The notes: generated by a model from the sequence alone, not told the origin. A DNA stretch of 64,000 nucleotides from Deltaproteobacteria bacterium (GCA_021778115.1 JAJYCS010000002.1:22230-86229); one strand, 5' to 3'. Positions 1 to 9,756 are shown, counted from the stretch's first letter. Numbers and translations are program-made.

Positions 1-447
1 CATGATGACGCCGACAATGGGGGAGATGATCAGCCCCAGCACGATGTTCTTGAGACCCCACCAGTGCAGGACATCGGGGCCGGCATGGGCGATGACCGCA
101 CCGATCAGTCCGCCGATGATGGCGTGGGAGGAGGAGGCCGGCATGCCGTAGTACCAGGTGATCAGGTCCCAGATGATCGCCCCCAGGATACCTGCCAGCA
201 CCACCAGCTGGGTGACGTGGCCGGCATCGACGATCCCCTTGCCGATGGTGGTGGCCACCTTGGTGGAGACCATGGCGCCGGCAAAGTTGAGGATGGCGGC
301 CATGAAGATCGCCCCCTTGATCGACAGGGCCCGGGTGGAGACGCAGGTGGCGATGGCGTTGGCGGTATCATGGAAGCCGTTTACGTAATCAAAGATCAGG
401 GCCGAGGCGATGACCAGGACCAGCAGCAACAGGGTGACCTCATGCAT
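1..447 (-). CDS. pit: Inorganic phosphate transporter, Pit family (partial)
   Basis: Low-affinity inner-membrane permease for inorganic phosphate. Only the first 149 residues are in the window; the gene continues past the left edge. Visible are several hydrophobic helices, a first Pit-repeat signature at residues 24-34 (GFHDTANAIAT, close to the family GxNDxxNxxxT) and PASSSHAIIGG at about 103-113, which matches the conserved P-S-S/T-H motif of the family. The ATG overlaps the 3' end of the upstream PhoU-like gene by 8 bases (ATGCATGA), so the two are translationally coupled, as is usual for Pit and its DUF47 partner. The nearby phoB-phoR genes fit a phosphate-acquisition locus. Family assignment is secure; direction of transport and ion coupling are known from the family, not from this sequence. 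Confidence 0.9.
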   Translation of the reverse strand, partial: MHEVTLLLLVLVIASALIFDYVNGFHDTANAIATCVSTRALSIKGAIFMAAILNFAGAMVSTKVATTIGKGIVDAGHVTQLVVLAGILGAIIWDLITWYYGMPASSSHAIIGGLIGAVIAHAGPDVLHWWGLKNIVLGLIISPIVGVIM

Positions 448-1057
448 TTTTCACCACCACGCTTTCCAGGATATTGGCGGCGTCCTCGCATTTGTCGGTG
501 GTCTTCTCCAGGGTCTCGTAGATCTCTTTCCACTTGATCAGGCGGATCGGGTCCTGCTCCTCATCGAACAGGTGGCTGATGGCGCTGCGGCAGACCTGGT
601 CCGCCTCGTTTTCAAAGACGTTGATCTCCACGCAACAGGCGTAGATATCGGCGTCCTTCCCCCCCAGGTGCTGCAGGGCGCGGTCGATGGCGAGGCAGGC
701 GTTGAGGATGATCCGCGTCAGCTCACGGGCATCGTCGGTGGGGCTGTCCACGTGGTACATGACGAACCGCTGCGCAGAGGCGTCGATCAGATCGAGGATA
801 TCGTCCAGGGCCCCGGCCAGGGCGTAGATATCCTCACGGTCGAAGGGGGTGATGAAGGTCTTGTTCAGCTTGCGGATGATCTCGTGGGTCTGGCTGTCCC
901 CCCGATGCTCCGTCTCCTTGATGGCCCGCTGGCTTGCCACCGGATCGCGGTACTCGGCCAGCATGTCGTGCAGCTGCTGAGCCCCCTCGATGATGATGGT
1001 GCCCATCTGGCGGAACAGCTCGAAGAACTTCTCGTCCTTGGGGATCAGTCCAAACAT
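440..1057 (-). CDS. PhoU-like DUF47 protein, Pit accessory
   Basis: Cytoplasmic all-helical protein of the DUF47/PhoU-like family (TIGR00153), 205 residues, thought to modulate the adjacent Pit transporter. It opens MFGLIPKDEKFFELF, the typical family start, and contains repeated helices with acidic residues (DREDIYALAGALDDILD; EINVFENEADQVCR) that in PhoU-type folds bind metal. An earlier in-frame ATG at 1075 exists, but a good ribosome site (AAGGAG, 8 bases before the ATG at 1057) decides for the shorter form. It overlaps pit by 8 bases and lies 104 bases downstream of phoR, separated by a hairpin terminator, so pit may have separate transcription. Function in phosphate uptake control is inferred from family and neighbours. 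Confidence 0.88.
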   Translation of the reverse strand: MFGLIPKDEKFFELFRQMGTIIIEGAQQLHDMLAEYRDPVASQRAIKETEHRGDSQTHEIIRKLNKTFITPFDREDIYALAGALDDILDLIDASAQRFVMYHVDSPTDDARELTRIILNACLAIDRALQHLGGKDADIYACCVEINVFENEADQVCRSAISHLFDEEQDPIRLIKWKEIYETLEKTTDKCEDAANILESVVVKNA

Positions 1058-1080
1058 GAAAGCGGCTCCTTGCATGGCGG

Positions 1081-1117
1081 AAAATGGCCCGGTTGTGACG
1101 GACTGGTCACAACCGGG
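1081..1117 (-). terminator. Hairpin terminator after phoR
   Basis: A perfect 12-bp inverted repeat (1088-1099 with 1106-1117, 6-base loop) lies 45 bases past the phoR stop codon. On the minus strand it is followed by CCATTTT, a short U tract. It probably ends or attenuates phoBR transcription before the PhoU-like/pit pair. The U tract is weak, so partial read-through is possible. Confidence 0.55.
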
Positions 1118-1161
1118 TTACCATACTGGAGACCGCGTTATCCCTGCAACAGTTTTCGCAC

Positions 1162-2895
1162 TCAGCCCCGTTTGAGCAGGACCGTGAAGCAGCTTCCCCG
1201 ACCGGGCTCGCTCTGCACCTGCACCTGGCCGCCATGGAGCTGGACGATATGCTTCACAATGGCCAGGCCCAGTCCGGTGCCGCCCGCCTCCCGGCTGCGG
1301 GCGCCGTCCACCCGGTAGAACCGTTCGAAGATACGGGGCAGGTCTTTCGGCGGGATGCCGATGCCGGTGTCGGTAACGGTGAGAGCCACCTGATCGCCCC
1401 GGAGCTCGCCCCCCAGGGCGACGGCGCCGCCGGCGGGGGTGTATTTGATGGCGTTGTCCAGCAGATTGAGGAGGACCTGTTCCAGACGGCCATGGTCGGC
1501 CAGGGCTGTAAGGGGTGGATCGGGCAGGGCGAGGGTCAGCGTTATCCCTTGTTTGTGGGCATGTTCACCCATCAGCAGGGATGCCTTGCGCAGCATGGCG
1601 CAGGTATCCACCGGCGCCAGGGTCAGGGCCGTCTCCTTCGATTCCAAGCGGGAGAGGGTCAGGATGTCGTTGATCAGGTTGGTAAGCCGTTCAGCATGGC
1701 TGGCAATGACGCCGATGAACTGGCGGCTCCGTTCCGGGTCACTCTGCAGGCCGTTGTCCAACAGGGTCTCGGCATACCCCTTGATCACCGCCACCGGGGT
1801 TCTGAGCTCGTGGGAGGCGTTGGCCACGAAGTCACGACGGATCGCCTCGGCCCGTTTCAGGGCGCTAATGTCGTGGAAGACCGCCACCGTCCCCTGCCGG
1901 TCTCCCAGGGGGACCCAGTGGGTCGAGAGGGTGACCCCATCCGGCAGGGAAAGGGGGGCCAGCACCTCGTCAGAGGTACGGCGGTGTTGTTCATAGGCCT
2001 GCAGCAGGTCCGGGTGACGGCAGACCTCCGCCACGGTCCTGCCCAGCAGATCGCCGGTAAGCCCCAGCTGTCCTCGCAGCGCAGGGTTGACCAGGGTGAT
2101 CTCGCCCCGCTCGTTGAGCACCATCACCCCCTCACCCATCCCGTGCAGGATGGCGGTCAGACGCTGGCGTTCAGCGGCCAGGCTCGCCATCTGGCTCTCC
2201 AGGCGGTCCGCCATCTGGTTCAGGACCTGCCCCAGCGAGCCGATTTCGTCTTCCCCCCGTGAGGGTATCCTGATTCCCCGCTCTCCGGCGCCGAAACGGG
2301 CTGCGGCATCGGCCATGGAACGCAAGGGGCGGGCAACGAGACTGGCCAGGAGGGCGGAGAAGAGGAGGGCCAGCAGCAGTACGGCAGCGGTGGCTCCACC
2401 CAGCACGGCATGCAAGGAACGCCGGGCGGCATCGAGATACTCAAGGGGCAGGGCCAGACGAACCACCCCGCCCCAGCGGCCGTCGGGGATGGCCAGATAG
2501 AGCATGGTCACCCGCAGGGTCTCGGAGTAGCGCAGGGAACTGCCGATGCCGGTTTTTAACGCCTGCTGCACCTCGGGGCGCTGGAGGTGGTTCTCCATGG
2601 CAGGGACCTGATCCCCCGGCAGATTGGAATCACCCATGACCCGGCCATCGGGGGCGATCAGGGTCACCCGTGCCCTGATGGCACGACCCACCTGCTCGGC
2701 GAGATGCTGCGGGGAGCGGGGCGCGCCGGTTGCCGTTAGCAACAGACGGGCCAGTTGGGCCTGGTGCAGAAGGTTCTCCCGGCTCTCCGCCACGAGCCGC
2801 CCTTCGAGGGTGCGGTTTACGTACCAGAGGAGGCTACCGGCCAGGAGCAGGGCCAGGATCAGGTAGGAGAGGAACAGTTTCCAGCGGAAGGTCAT
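1162..2895 (-). CDS. phoR: Phosphate regulon sensor histidine kinase PhoR
   Basis: Membrane histidine kinase of 577 residues that senses phosphate sufficiency and phosphorylates PhoB. Order of parts: N-terminal membrane helix (about 8-25), a periplasmic region, second membrane helix (about 160-185), HAMP (about 185-240), PAS (about 240-350; ILHGMGEGVMVLNERGEITLVN), HisKA with the phosphoacceptor His near 361 in NASHELRTPVAV, and HATPase with the N box NLLDNAIKYTP and G boxes DTGIGIPP and [12 protein letters not shown]. The large extracytoplasmic loop is the long PhoR layout seen in Gram-positives and deltaproteobacteria rather than the short E. coli form. Its ATG overlaps the phoB stop (ATGA). 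Location with phoB, pit and the PhoU-like gene supports the phosphate role. Confidence 0.9.
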   Translation of the reverse strand: MTFRWKLFLSYLILALLLAGSLLWYVNRTLEGRLVAESRENLLHQAQLARLLLTATGAPRSPQHLAEQVGRAIRARVTLIAPDGRVMGDSNLPGDQVPAMENHLQRPEVQQALKTGIGSSLRYSETLRVTMLYLAIPDGRWGGVVRLALPLEYLDAARRSLHAVLGGATAAVLLLALLFSALLASLVARPLRSMADAAARFGAGERGIRIPSRGEDEIGSLGQVLNQMADRLESQMASLAAERQRLTAILHGMGEGVMVLNERGEITLVNPALRGQLGLTGDLLGRTVAEVCRHPDLLQAYEQHRRTSDEVLAPLSLPDGVTLSTHWVPLGDRQGTVAVFHDISALKRAEAIRRDFVANASHELRTPVAVIKGYAETLLDNGLQSDPERSRQFIGVIASHAERLTNLINDILTLSRLESKETALTLAPVDTCAMLRKASLLMGEHAHKQGITLTLALPDPPLTALADHGRLEQVLLNLLDNAIKYTPAGGAVALGGELRGDQVALTVTDTGIGIPPKDLPRIFERFYRVDGARSREAGGTGLGLAIVKHIVQLHGGQVQVQSEPGRGSCFTVLLKRG

Positions 2896-3575
2896 GGCGA
2901 CTCCTCCAGTTTGTAGCCGAAGCCCCGCACGGTCTTGAGCATCTCGCCGGCCCCCCCCAACTTGCCCCGCAGCCGGGTGACATGGGTATCCACGGTGCGG
3001 GTGTCTCCCACGTAGTTGTAGCCCCAGACATTCTGCAGCAGCAGTTCACGTCCCAGGACCCGTCCCGGCCGCTGCGCCAGGTAGAGCAGCAGCTTGAACT
3101 CCGTGCTGGTCAGCTCAACCTCGTCGCCCGCAACGGTGACCCGGCAACTCTCGGTGTCGATCCGCAGCTCACCCAGCTGTACCTGGGGGGTGTCGATCGG
3201 CTCGCCGGCGCTGCGCCGCAGGATGGCCCGCACCCTGAGGAGGAGCTCCCGCATGGAGAACGGCTTGACCATGTAGTCGTCGACCCCCACCTCAAACCCC
3301 ACCACCCGATCGATCTCCTCACCCCGGGCGGTCAGCATCAGCACCGGCAGGGCGGCGCTTTTCGGCTCCCGGCGTAGGGTGGTGCAGATCTCGGTTCCCA
3401 TCATGCCAGGGAGCATCTGGTCAAGTATCAGTAGATCGGGCAGCTCCTGACGGGCCATTTTCAGCCCTTCCGGGCCGCTATAGGCGACCAGGGCCTGGTA
3501 GCCCTCCTTCTCCAGGTTAAAGGCCAGCAGATCCGCCATGTCCCGCTCATCCTCGATCACCAGTATCTTCTTCAT
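2892..3575 (-). CDS. phoB: Phosphate regulon response regulator PhoB
   Basis: OmpR/PhoB-type transcription factor, 227 residues. Receiver domain at 1-120 with acidic pocket (VIEDERD), phosphoacceptor Asp near 53 (LLILDQMLPG), and conserved Thr and Lys (MLTARG; VKPFSM). The C-terminal winged helix (about 130-225) shows the family pattern LTSTEFKLLLYLAQRPGRV...VWGY...VDTHVTRLRGKLG. An upstream in-frame start at 3662 is possible, but the ATG at 3575 has AGGGGGG seven bases ahead and begins with the standard MKKILVIEDE. Overlaps phoR by 4 bases. A Pho-box-like repeat lies about 50 bases before the start, suggesting autoregulation. Confidence 0.93.
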   Translation of the reverse strand: MKKILVIEDERDMADLLAFNLEKEGYQALVAYSGPEGLKMARQELPDLLILDQMLPGMMGTEICTTLRREPKSAALPVLMLTARGEEIDRVVGFEVGVDDYMVKPFSMRELLLRVRAILRRSAGEPIDTPQVQLGELRIDTESCRVTVAGDEVELTSTEFKLLLYLAQRPGRVLGRELLLQNVWGYNYVGDTRTVDTHVTRLRGKLGGAGEMLKTVRGFGYKLEESP

Positions 3576-3624
3576 CTCATGCCCCCCTGTCTCACGCGAT
3601 AGCCTCAGACGGTGCCAGAGCAAT

Positions 3625-3653
3625 GTTACACAGGCGTTACGGCAATGCAACAG
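3625..3653 (-). promoter_or_regulatory. Pho-box-like triple repeat before phoB
   Basis: On the minus strand three 7-base units, CTGTTGC, CCGTAAC and GTGTAAC, follow each other with 4-base gaps, giving the 11-base period of the E. coli Pho box (two CTGTNAN units spaced 4). The last unit ends about 50 bases before the phoB ATG, a suitable place for PhoB to act on its own promoter. Motif identity is approximate, so this is a prediction. Confidence 0.55.
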
Positions 3654-3678
3654 CTGCGCCATTTTTAGCGCAGCATAG

Positions 3679-3708
3679 AAAACGGGCAGCCGGATTACCG
3701 GCTGCCCG
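3679..3708 (-). terminator. Rho-independent terminator of hcp
   Basis: Perfect 11-bp stem (3683-3693 with 3698-3708), 4-base loop ATTA, followed on the minus strand by TTTTC. It begins 33 bases after the hcp stop codon, so it insulates phoB from hcp read-through. Confidence 0.8.
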
Positions 3709-3740
3709 CAGTACGGTGCGTGCCTCTGCTCGGTGGGGTA

Positions 3741-5351
3741 TTACCCGAGGATCGCCTTTAGGTCCTCCTCGGCCGTGGCGATCGGCCCCAGGTTGAAGTT
3801 CTCTACCAGGAAGTTGAGTACGTTGGGGGTGATGAAGGCCGGCAGGGACGGGCCGATCTTGATGTTTTTGATCCCCAGCGACAGCAGGGTGAGGAGGATC
3901 ACCACCGCCTTCTGCTCGTACCAGGAGAGGATCATCGATAACGGCAGGTCGTTCACGCCGCAGTTGAAGGCGCCGGCCAGGGCCACGGCGATCTGGATGG
4001 CGGAGTAGGCGTCGTTGCACTGCCCCACATCCAAAAGGCGCGGGATACCGCCGATATCGCCGAACTCAAGCTTGTTGAAGCGGTACTTGCCGCAGGCCAG
4101 GGTCAGGATGACGCAATCCTTGGGCACCTTTTCGGCAAACTCGGTGTAGTAGTTGCGGCCGGACTTGGCGCCGTCGCACCCGCCTATCAGGAAGAAGTGC
4201 TTGATCTGGCCGGCCTTGACCGCGGCGATCACCTTGTCGGCCACCCCCAGCACGGCGTTGTGGCCGAAGCCGGTCAGGATCTCCTGGCCGGGGTTTTCCG
4301 GCAGGGACGGGCACGCAAGGGCCTTGTTGATTACCTCGGAGAAGTCCCAGCCGTCAATATGCCTGACGTCGGGCCACTGCACCAGGCCCCAGGTAAAGAG
4401 GCGGTCCTTGTACGAGTCGGCCGGGCGCTGGATGCAGTTGGTGTTGAAGATGATGGCGCCGGGGAAGTGGGGGAACTCCTTGGCCTGATCCTGCCAGGCA
4501 CCGCCGAAGTTGGCCACCAGGTGCGGGTATTTCTTCAGGCCGGGATAGCCGTGGGCCGGCAGCATCTCGCCGTGGGTGTAGATGTTGATCCCCTTCCCTT
4601 CGGTCTGTTTCAGGAGCTCCTCCAGCATCCGCAGGTCGTGGCCGGAGACCAGGATCCCCTTACCGGCCCGGGTGCCCAGGTTGACGGCAGTGGGTTGAGG
4701 AGCGCCGTAGGTCTCGTTGTGGGCGCCGTCAAGCAGCCCCATGGTGGTCAGGTTCTGCTTGCCGCACTCCATGCAGAGGCCCACGAAGTCCATCAGCCCC
4801 AGGCTGGCGTCGGTGGTGGCGGCCAGGGCCTTCTGGAAGAAGGCCAGCACCTCGTCGTTGCTCTTGCCCAGGATCATGGCGTGATCCATGTAGGCGGCCA
4901 TCCCTTTCAGTCCGTACATCAGGATCTCGATGGTGGAACGGATGTCTTCATTAAGATGCTGGCTGTTGATGCCGTACTGCTCCCCCTGGGCGATCATGCC
5001 GGCCAGATCGGCGGCAGGCTTCCAGTCGGCCACGGGGCCTGAGAGGGTAATCCCCTTGGTAGCGCAGTCGGCCTTGGCCCGCTCTTTCAGCTGGTAGCAG
5101 CGCTGGATCATCTGGCCGATAACCGCAGGGTCAAAATCGACGTTGGTGACGGTGGTAAACAGCCCCTCGATGGTGAAACGGTCGATCTCCTGGTTGCGCC
5201 CCAGCTTGTCGGCGTACCGGGCCAGGGACTTCAGGCCGTACAGCAGGTGGTCCTGCAGAGTGGCCACCTCCGGCTTCTTGCCGCAGACTCCCGAGATATT
5301 GCAGCCGGTCCCGTTGGCGGCCTGCTCGCACTGGTTACAGAACATTCCCAT
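3741..5351 (-). CDS. hcp: Hydroxylamine reductase / hybrid cluster protein
   Basis: Iron-sulfur enzyme (prismane, Hcp), 536 residues, which reduces hydroxylamine to ammonia in vitro and is now mainly seen as a nitric oxide reductase in nitrosative stress. The N-terminal cluster ligands are seen as MFCNQCEQ...C...SGVCGK, the long class-I spacing of anaerobes. Hybrid-cluster ligands follow: HGEMLPAHGYP, LCMECGK, NTNCIQRP, GGCDGAKSG, LACGKYRFN and a C-terminal conserved tail. The ATG at 5351 has AGGAGG eight bases upstream; a longer reading frame to 5492 lacks that support. Divergent from a DUF362 gene, with a Crp/Fnr-type palindrome between them placed as for activation of hcp. Confidence 0.95.
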   Translation of the reverse strand: MGMFCNQCEQAANGTGCNISGVCGKKPEVATLQDHLLYGLKSLARYADKLGRNQEIDRFTIEGLFTTVTNVDFDPAVIGQMIQRCYQLKERAKADCATKGITLSGPVADWKPAADLAGMIAQGEQYGINSQHLNEDIRSTIEILMYGLKGMAAYMDHAMILGKSNDEVLAFFQKALAATTDASLGLMDFVGLCMECGKQNLTTMGLLDGAHNETYGAPQPTAVNLGTRAGKGILVSGHDLRMLEELLKQTEGKGINIYTHGEMLPAHGYPGLKKYPHLVANFGGAWQDQAKEFPHFPGAIIFNTNCIQRPADSYKDRLFTWGLVQWPDVRHIDGWDFSEVINKALACPSLPENPGQEILTGFGHNAVLGVADKVIAAVKAGQIKHFFLIGGCDGAKSGRNYYTEFAEKVPKDCVILTLACGKYRFNKLEFGDIGGIPRLLDVGQCNDAYSAIQIAVALAGAFNCGVNDLPLSMILSWYEQKAVVILLTLLSLGIKNIKIGPSLPAFITPNVLNFLVENFNLGPIATAEEDLKAILG

Positions 5352-5410
5352 GGTCGTTTCCTCCTGTTTGATTGATGGCATCCGCAGAGATGCGTTTTGG
5401 GCGTTTGTAT

Positions 5411-5459
5411 GGTATGGAGAGTATAGCAGTGATTCGACCAATTGCATGACCACGGTCAA
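5411..5459 (-). promoter_or_regulatory. HcpR/Fnr-type operator and hcp promoter
   Basis: The palindrome ATGACCACGGTCAA (5446-5459) has the arms TGACC/GGTCA around AC and matches the TTGAC-N4-GTCAA pattern predicted for HcpR-type Crp/Fnr regulators at all but one outer base. On the minus strand a TATACT hexamer (5425-5420) lies so that a start near 5411-5413 puts the palindrome centre about 40 bases upstream, the class II activator position. The site is also 26 bases before the divergent DUF362 start, so it could control both genes. Confidence 0.6.
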
Positions 5460-5484
5460 AAAATATCCATTTGCGGAGGAAGCC

Positions 5485-6588
5485 ATGTCCAAGGTCTTTT
5501 TTGCCGATATGCGGGCCAGTCATAAGGAAAACCTGTTCGACAAGTTAGCCAAGCTGCTGGCCCTGGCCGGCCTTTCACAGCGGGTGCAGGAAGGCGATCT
5601 GACCGCGGTCAAGATCCACTTCGGCGAGAAGGGGAACAGCGCCTTCATCCGGCCGATCTTCGCCCGGCGAGTGGTGGACGAGTTGAAAAAGCTGGGGGCC
5701 AGGCCGTTTCTGACCGACTCATCCACCCTCTACCCCGGCGAGCGCAAGGAGGCGGTCTCGGCACTTTCCTGTGGCATCGAGAACGGCTTCGCCTACGCGG
5801 TGGTGCAGGCGCCTCTGATTATCAGCGACGGTCTGCGGGGGATGAGTGAGGTGACCGTGCCGATGGCTGGCGAGTTGCTCAAGGAGGTCTATATCGGCAC
5901 CGATATCGTGGAGGCTGACTCCCTGGTGGCGCTCTCCCACTTCAAGTGCCACGAGCTGACCGGCTTCGGCGGCGCCATTAAAAACCTGGGGATGGGTTGC
6001 GCATCCCGTCGTGGCAAACTGGTGCAGCATTCCACCGTGGCGCCGGTGGTGGCGGCCAAACGGTGTATCGCCTGCAGTCTGTGCATACGGGCCTGCGCCC
6101 ATGGCGCCATTGTCATCAGTGACGGCGCGGCGGTAATCGATCCGCTCCTCTGCGCCGGCTGTTCCCGCTGCATCACGGTCTGCCCGGTCAAGGCGATCGA
6201 TATCCAGTGGAATGAGGCGGCCGAGCTGGTGATGCGAAAGATGGCCGAGTATGCCAGGGGGGCGGTGACCGGCAAGCAGGATAAGATGCTCTTCCTGAAC
6301 TTTATCACCCAGGTTTCGCCGGCCTGCGACTGCTATGGCCACTGCGATGCCCCGATCGTGAACGACGTCGGCATCTGCGCCTCGCATGATCCGGTGGCCC
6401 TGGATCAGGCCTGCGCCGATCTGGTCAACCAGGCCCGGGGCAACGAGAGCTCTGCCCTGCAGACCGGCCACGAGCCGGGTGGCGACAAGTTCCGCGGCGT
6501 CTACCCCCACATCCCCTGGGAGGTGCAGCTGGAGCACGCCGAAAAGGTCGGCCTGGGCAGTCGGAAGTACGAGCTGGTGAAGCTGTAG
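5485..6588 (+). CDS. DUF362 protein with two 4Fe-4S clusters
   Basis: Cytoplasmic iron-sulfur protein, 367 residues, of the DUF362 family. The N-terminal 180 residues are the DUF362 domain (KIHFGEKGNSAFIRP; LTDSSTLYPGER; ALSHFKCHELTGFGGAIKNLGMG). A ferredoxin-like double cluster follows at about 190-230: CIACSLCIRACAHGAI and CAGCSRCITVCPVKAI. A third Cys group (CDCYGHCD) lies near 280. Start at 5485 is supported by GGAGGA five to six bases upstream. Substrate is not known for the family; the shared operator with hcp suggests a redox partner or a role in the same stress response. That link is inference. Confidence 0.85.
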   Translation: MSKVFFADMRASHKENLFDKLAKLLALAGLSQRVQEGDLTAVKIHFGEKGNSAFIRPIFARRVVDELKKLGARPFLTDSSTLYPGERKEAVSALSCGIENGFAYAVVQAPLIISDGLRGMSEVTVPMAGELLKEVYIGTDIVEADSLVALSHFKCHELTGFGGAIKNLGMGCASRRGKLVQHSTVAPVVAAKRCIACSLCIRACAHGAIVISDGAAVIDPLLCAGCSRCITVCPVKAIDIQWNEAAELVMRKMAEYARGAVTGKQDKMLFLNFITQVSPACDCYGHCDAPIVNDVGICASHDPVALDQACADLVNQARGNESSALQTGHEPGGDKFRGVYPHIPWEVQLEHAEKVGLGSRKYELVKL

Positions 6589-6627
6589 CAAGGCGTTGCA
6601 GATGTTTGAAGTGGAGCCCTGCCAACA

Positions 6628-9600
6628 ATGACCTTCTCCAGTTTCCGACAACGGCTGACATGGTACATCGGTCTGTTTGTTACCCTGCTTTTGGCTGGCA
6701 TAGCCTGGGGAGTGGATGCCTGGTTCAGTTCACAGATCGGTAAACAGATTGAACAGCAGCAATTTGCCCTGGTCAGTTTTCTTGCCCGCGGGCTTGATGA
6801 CGATCTCAAAACCTACCAGACCATAGCGACGACCATGGCCCGACAACTGGCGCCGGTTCTTGAACGGCAACCAGAGGAGGTTCAGACCTGGCTCGATCAC
6901 CGCTCCAGCATCGCCGGAATCTTCAATCACGGCATCTATCTGCTGAACCGCAACGGTATCATGCTGGCCGCCACCCCCCGCGCCCCAACCCTTGAGGGGC
7001 GATCCTTCGCCTACCGCCCCTTTTACCGCCAGACCCTGGCAGCCCGTCGTTCTGTGATCTCACAGCCGTTTCCGTCACTGCTGGACGGCTCACCGGTGAT
7101 CGTGGTCACTGCGCCGGTCTTGAACCGGCGGGGACAGGTGATCGGCGTGCTGGACTGCTCCGTCAGACTTGACTCCTCCAATACGCTGTTTTCCGATCTA
7201 GCCGCCACCAGTGTGGGCAGCAGCGGCTACCTCTATCTGTTTGACCGCGACGGCACTATCATCCTGCACCCGGACAAAAGCCGGATCCTGCGTCGGGACG
7301 TCCCGCCGGGGGTGAACCGGATGTTCGACCGTGCCCTGCGCGGATTTGAAGGAACCGGCGAAACCGTCAACAGCCGGGGGCGCCATTTCCTCGTTTCATA
7401 TAAGCGGCTGGAAAGCACCGGCTGGATTCTGGGCGCCAACTTCCCCCTAAAAGATGCCTACGCGCCGGTTACCCGTTTCAGAACCTTTTACTTTTGGGGG
7501 ATGCTGGCCGTGGTGCTCTTCAGCATCGCTATGATCTGCCTGCTCGGAAAAAAGCTGACTGCCGGGATCTCGAACCTCGCTCACCAGATACGGAGCCTGA
7601 CCAATCAGCCGGGCAATACCGCCCAAGTCAGCACCACCGGCGATGAGGAGCTGAAACTGCTGGCTGATTCCTTTAACGAACTACTGGAGAGGGTTCGAGA
7701 ACGAGAGTTGAAGCTGCTTGATTTCTCAGTCAACATGGAAGAGAAAACCCTAGAGCTGGGCATGGCTCTGGCTGTTGCAGAGGAGGCGACCCGTTCAAAA
7801 AGCACCTTTTTGGCCACCATGAGCCATGAAATACGCACCCCCATGAACGGGGTGATCGGCATGACCGGGCTGTTGCTGGATACGGAGTTGACCCCGGAGC
7901 AGCGCACCTATGCCGAGGTGGTTCATCGCTGCGGAGAAAACCTGCTGGAGATCATCAACGATATCCTGGATTTCTCCAAGGTCGAGGCCGGCAGGCTATC
8001 CCTGGAGGAGATGCCGTTTGACCTGCAGGTAACCCTGGAGGACACCGCCGATCTGCTGGCGTCCCGCGCTACGGAAAAGGGGCTTGAGCTGATCTGCCTG
8101 GTGGATCCGGCCATCCCCTGGGAGTTGTCCGGCGATCCGGGGCGCCTGCGCCAGATCATCCTCAACCTGACTGCTAACGCCATCAAGTTTACCCACCAGG
8201 GCGAGATCAGTATCAGTGTTGAGCTTGAGGAGGAGACTGCTGACAGTCTGACCCTGCGGTTCTCAATCAGCGACACCGGTATCGGCATCCCCCCGAACCG
8301 CCTGCACGCGATCTTTGAGCCGTTTACCCAGGTGGATGATTCTATGAGCCGCAAATACGGCGGCACCGGGTTGGGGCTCGCAATCTGTAAACAGCTCACC
8401 GTACTGATGGGGGGGGCCATCGGCGTTGATAGTACCGAAGGCAAAGGCTCTACCTTCTGGTTTACCGCCCGTTTCAGAAAGGCGGTGGACGGCAGCATCA
8501 GGCAGTTCCGCTTTGCGCCGATCAGGGACCTCCACGTACTGGTGGTGGACGACAATCCCACCAGCCGGCAATGGCTGATAACCCTGCTCAGTGCCTGGGA
8601 GTGCACCTATGAAACCGCTGCCGACGGCAAAACCGCCCTGGCCCTGCTGCAGGAGGGACGGGAGACGGGCAAGCCGTACCATATCGTACTGGTCGATTTT
8701 TCCATGCCGGAGATGGACGGAGTTGAGCTGGCCCGCCGGATAAGGGAGAATCGGGCCTATGACGCCATACGTTTGGTCATGCTGACCTCCCTCGGCAACC
8801 GCGGCGATGCCGCCATGCTGCAGGAGATCGGCTATGCCGCCTATCTGACCAAGCCGATCCATCAGCAACAGCTGCACGACTGCCTCTCGTTGCTTGCCGG
8901 CGGCGGATCTGAACAGCGCCGACCACTCATCACCCGGCATTCCCTGCGGGAAACCCACCAGCAACACAAGATCAGAATACTGCTGGCCGAGGACAACCCG
9001 GTTAATCAAACCGTGGCGCTGGCCATGCTGAAAAAGGCCGGTTATCGCGCCGATGTGGCGGCAAATGGCTGTGAAGTGCTGGAAGCCCTCTCCCGCGTTC
9101 CGTACGACCTGGTGTTGATGGACTGCCAGATGCCGGAGATTGACGGTTTTGAGGCTGCCGCCCGGATACGGTCCGATGATTCTCCGGCAATAAATCCCAG
9201 CGTGCCGATCATCGCCATGACCGCCAATGCCTTGACCGGTGACCGGGAACGCTGCATTGCGGCCGGCATGAACGACTATCTTGCCAAACCGGTCAAACCA
9301 GAGGCGCTGGAACAGATGCTGCTGAAATGGCTGCAGGTGGGTGATCCGCTACCGGACTCGCCTCATCCTGACAGAGAGACAGGTGACATTGAACCGGAAG
9401 AGCTGCCGGTTTTTGACCGCGAAGCGGTCCGGGAACGTCTGGATGACGACGAGGAGCTGCTGAACAACATCTTCGGCATTGCCTGCAGCGATCTTCCCCT
9501 GCGGCGGGAACAGCTGCAACAGGCGCTGGACAGGGGCAGCCATAAGGAGATCCGTCAGGCCGCCCATACCATCAAGGGGATTGCCGCTAACATCGGCGCT

Positions 9601-9756
9601 CTGCGACTCCAGAAGGCCGCCCTGGAACTCGAGCGGCAGGCGGAAGCGAACGTCAGCGTCGACCTGCTGCAGGAGTTGGCTACCCGACTGTTTGAGCAGC
9701 AGCAGATTCTGCTGGAACTGCTGCACCGGCTGCCGCCGTTAGGAAAGAGGCCATGA
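6628..9756 (+). CDS. Hybrid sensor histidine kinase with two receivers and Hpt
   Basis: Large membrane sensor of 1042 residues carrying a full phosphorelay. Parts in order: membrane helix (about 12-30), periplasmic dCache-type sensor (about 35-285; [29 protein letters not shown]), membrane helix (about 290-310), HAMP, short coiled region, HisKA with His near 399 ([14 protein letters not shown]), HATPase ([38 protein letters not shown]), receiver 1 with Asp near 688 ([12 protein letters not shown]), receiver 2 with Asp near 832 ([13 protein letters not shown]), and a C-terminal Hpt with His near 980 ([14 protein letters not shown]). BarA/Evg-like order. Its stop overlaps the dtd start (ATGA), an odd pairing. 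No cognate output regulator is adjacent, so the signal and target are unknown. Confidence 0.92.
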   Translation: MTFSSFRQRLTWYIGLFVTLLLAGIAWGVDAWFSSQIGKQIEQQQFALVSFLARGLDDDLKTYQTIATTMARQLAPVLERQPEEVQTWLDHRSSIAGIFNHGIYLLNRNGIMLAATPRAPTLEGRSFAYRPFYRQTLAARRSVISQPFPSLLDGSPVIVVTAPVLNRRGQVIGVLDCSVRLDSSNTLFSDLAATSVGSSGYLYLFDRDGTIILHPDKSRILRRDVPPGVNRMFDRALRGFEGTGETVNSRGRHFLVSYKRLESTGWILGANFPLKDAYAPVTRFRTFYFWGMLAVVLFSIAMICLLGKKLTAGISNLAHQIRSLTNQPGNTAQVSTTGDEELKLLADSFNELLERVRERELKLLDFSVNMEEKTLELGMALAVAEEATRSKSTFLATMSHEIRTPMNGVIGMTGLLLDTELTPEQRTYAEVVHRCGENLLEIINDILDFSKVEAGRLSLEEMPFDLQVTLEDTADLLASRATEKGLELICLVDPAIPWELSGDPGRLRQIILNLTANAIKFTHQGEISISVELEEETADSLTLRFSISDTGIGIPPNRLHAIFEPFTQVDDSMSRKYGGTGLGLAICKQLTVLMGGAIGVDSTEGKGSTFWFTARFRKAVDGSIRQFRFAPIRDLHVLVVDDNPTSRQWLITLLSAWECTYETAADGKTALALLQEGRETGKPYHIVLVDFSMPEMDGVELARRIRENRAYDAIRLVMLTSLGNRGDAAMLQEIGYAAYLTKPIHQQQLHDCLSLLAGGGSEQRRPLITRHSLRETHQQHKIRILLAEDNPVNQTVALAMLKKAGYRADVAANGCEVLEALSRVPYDLVLMDCQMPEIDGFEAAARIRSDDSPAINPSVPIIAMTANALTGDRERCIAAGMNDYLAKPVKPEALEQMLLKWLQVGDPLPDSPHPDRETGDIEPEELPVFDREAVRERLDDDEELLNNIFGIACSDLPLRREQLQQALDRGSHKEIRQAAHTIKGIAANIGALRLQKAALELERQAEANVSVDLLQELATRLFEQQQILLELLHRLPPLGKRP

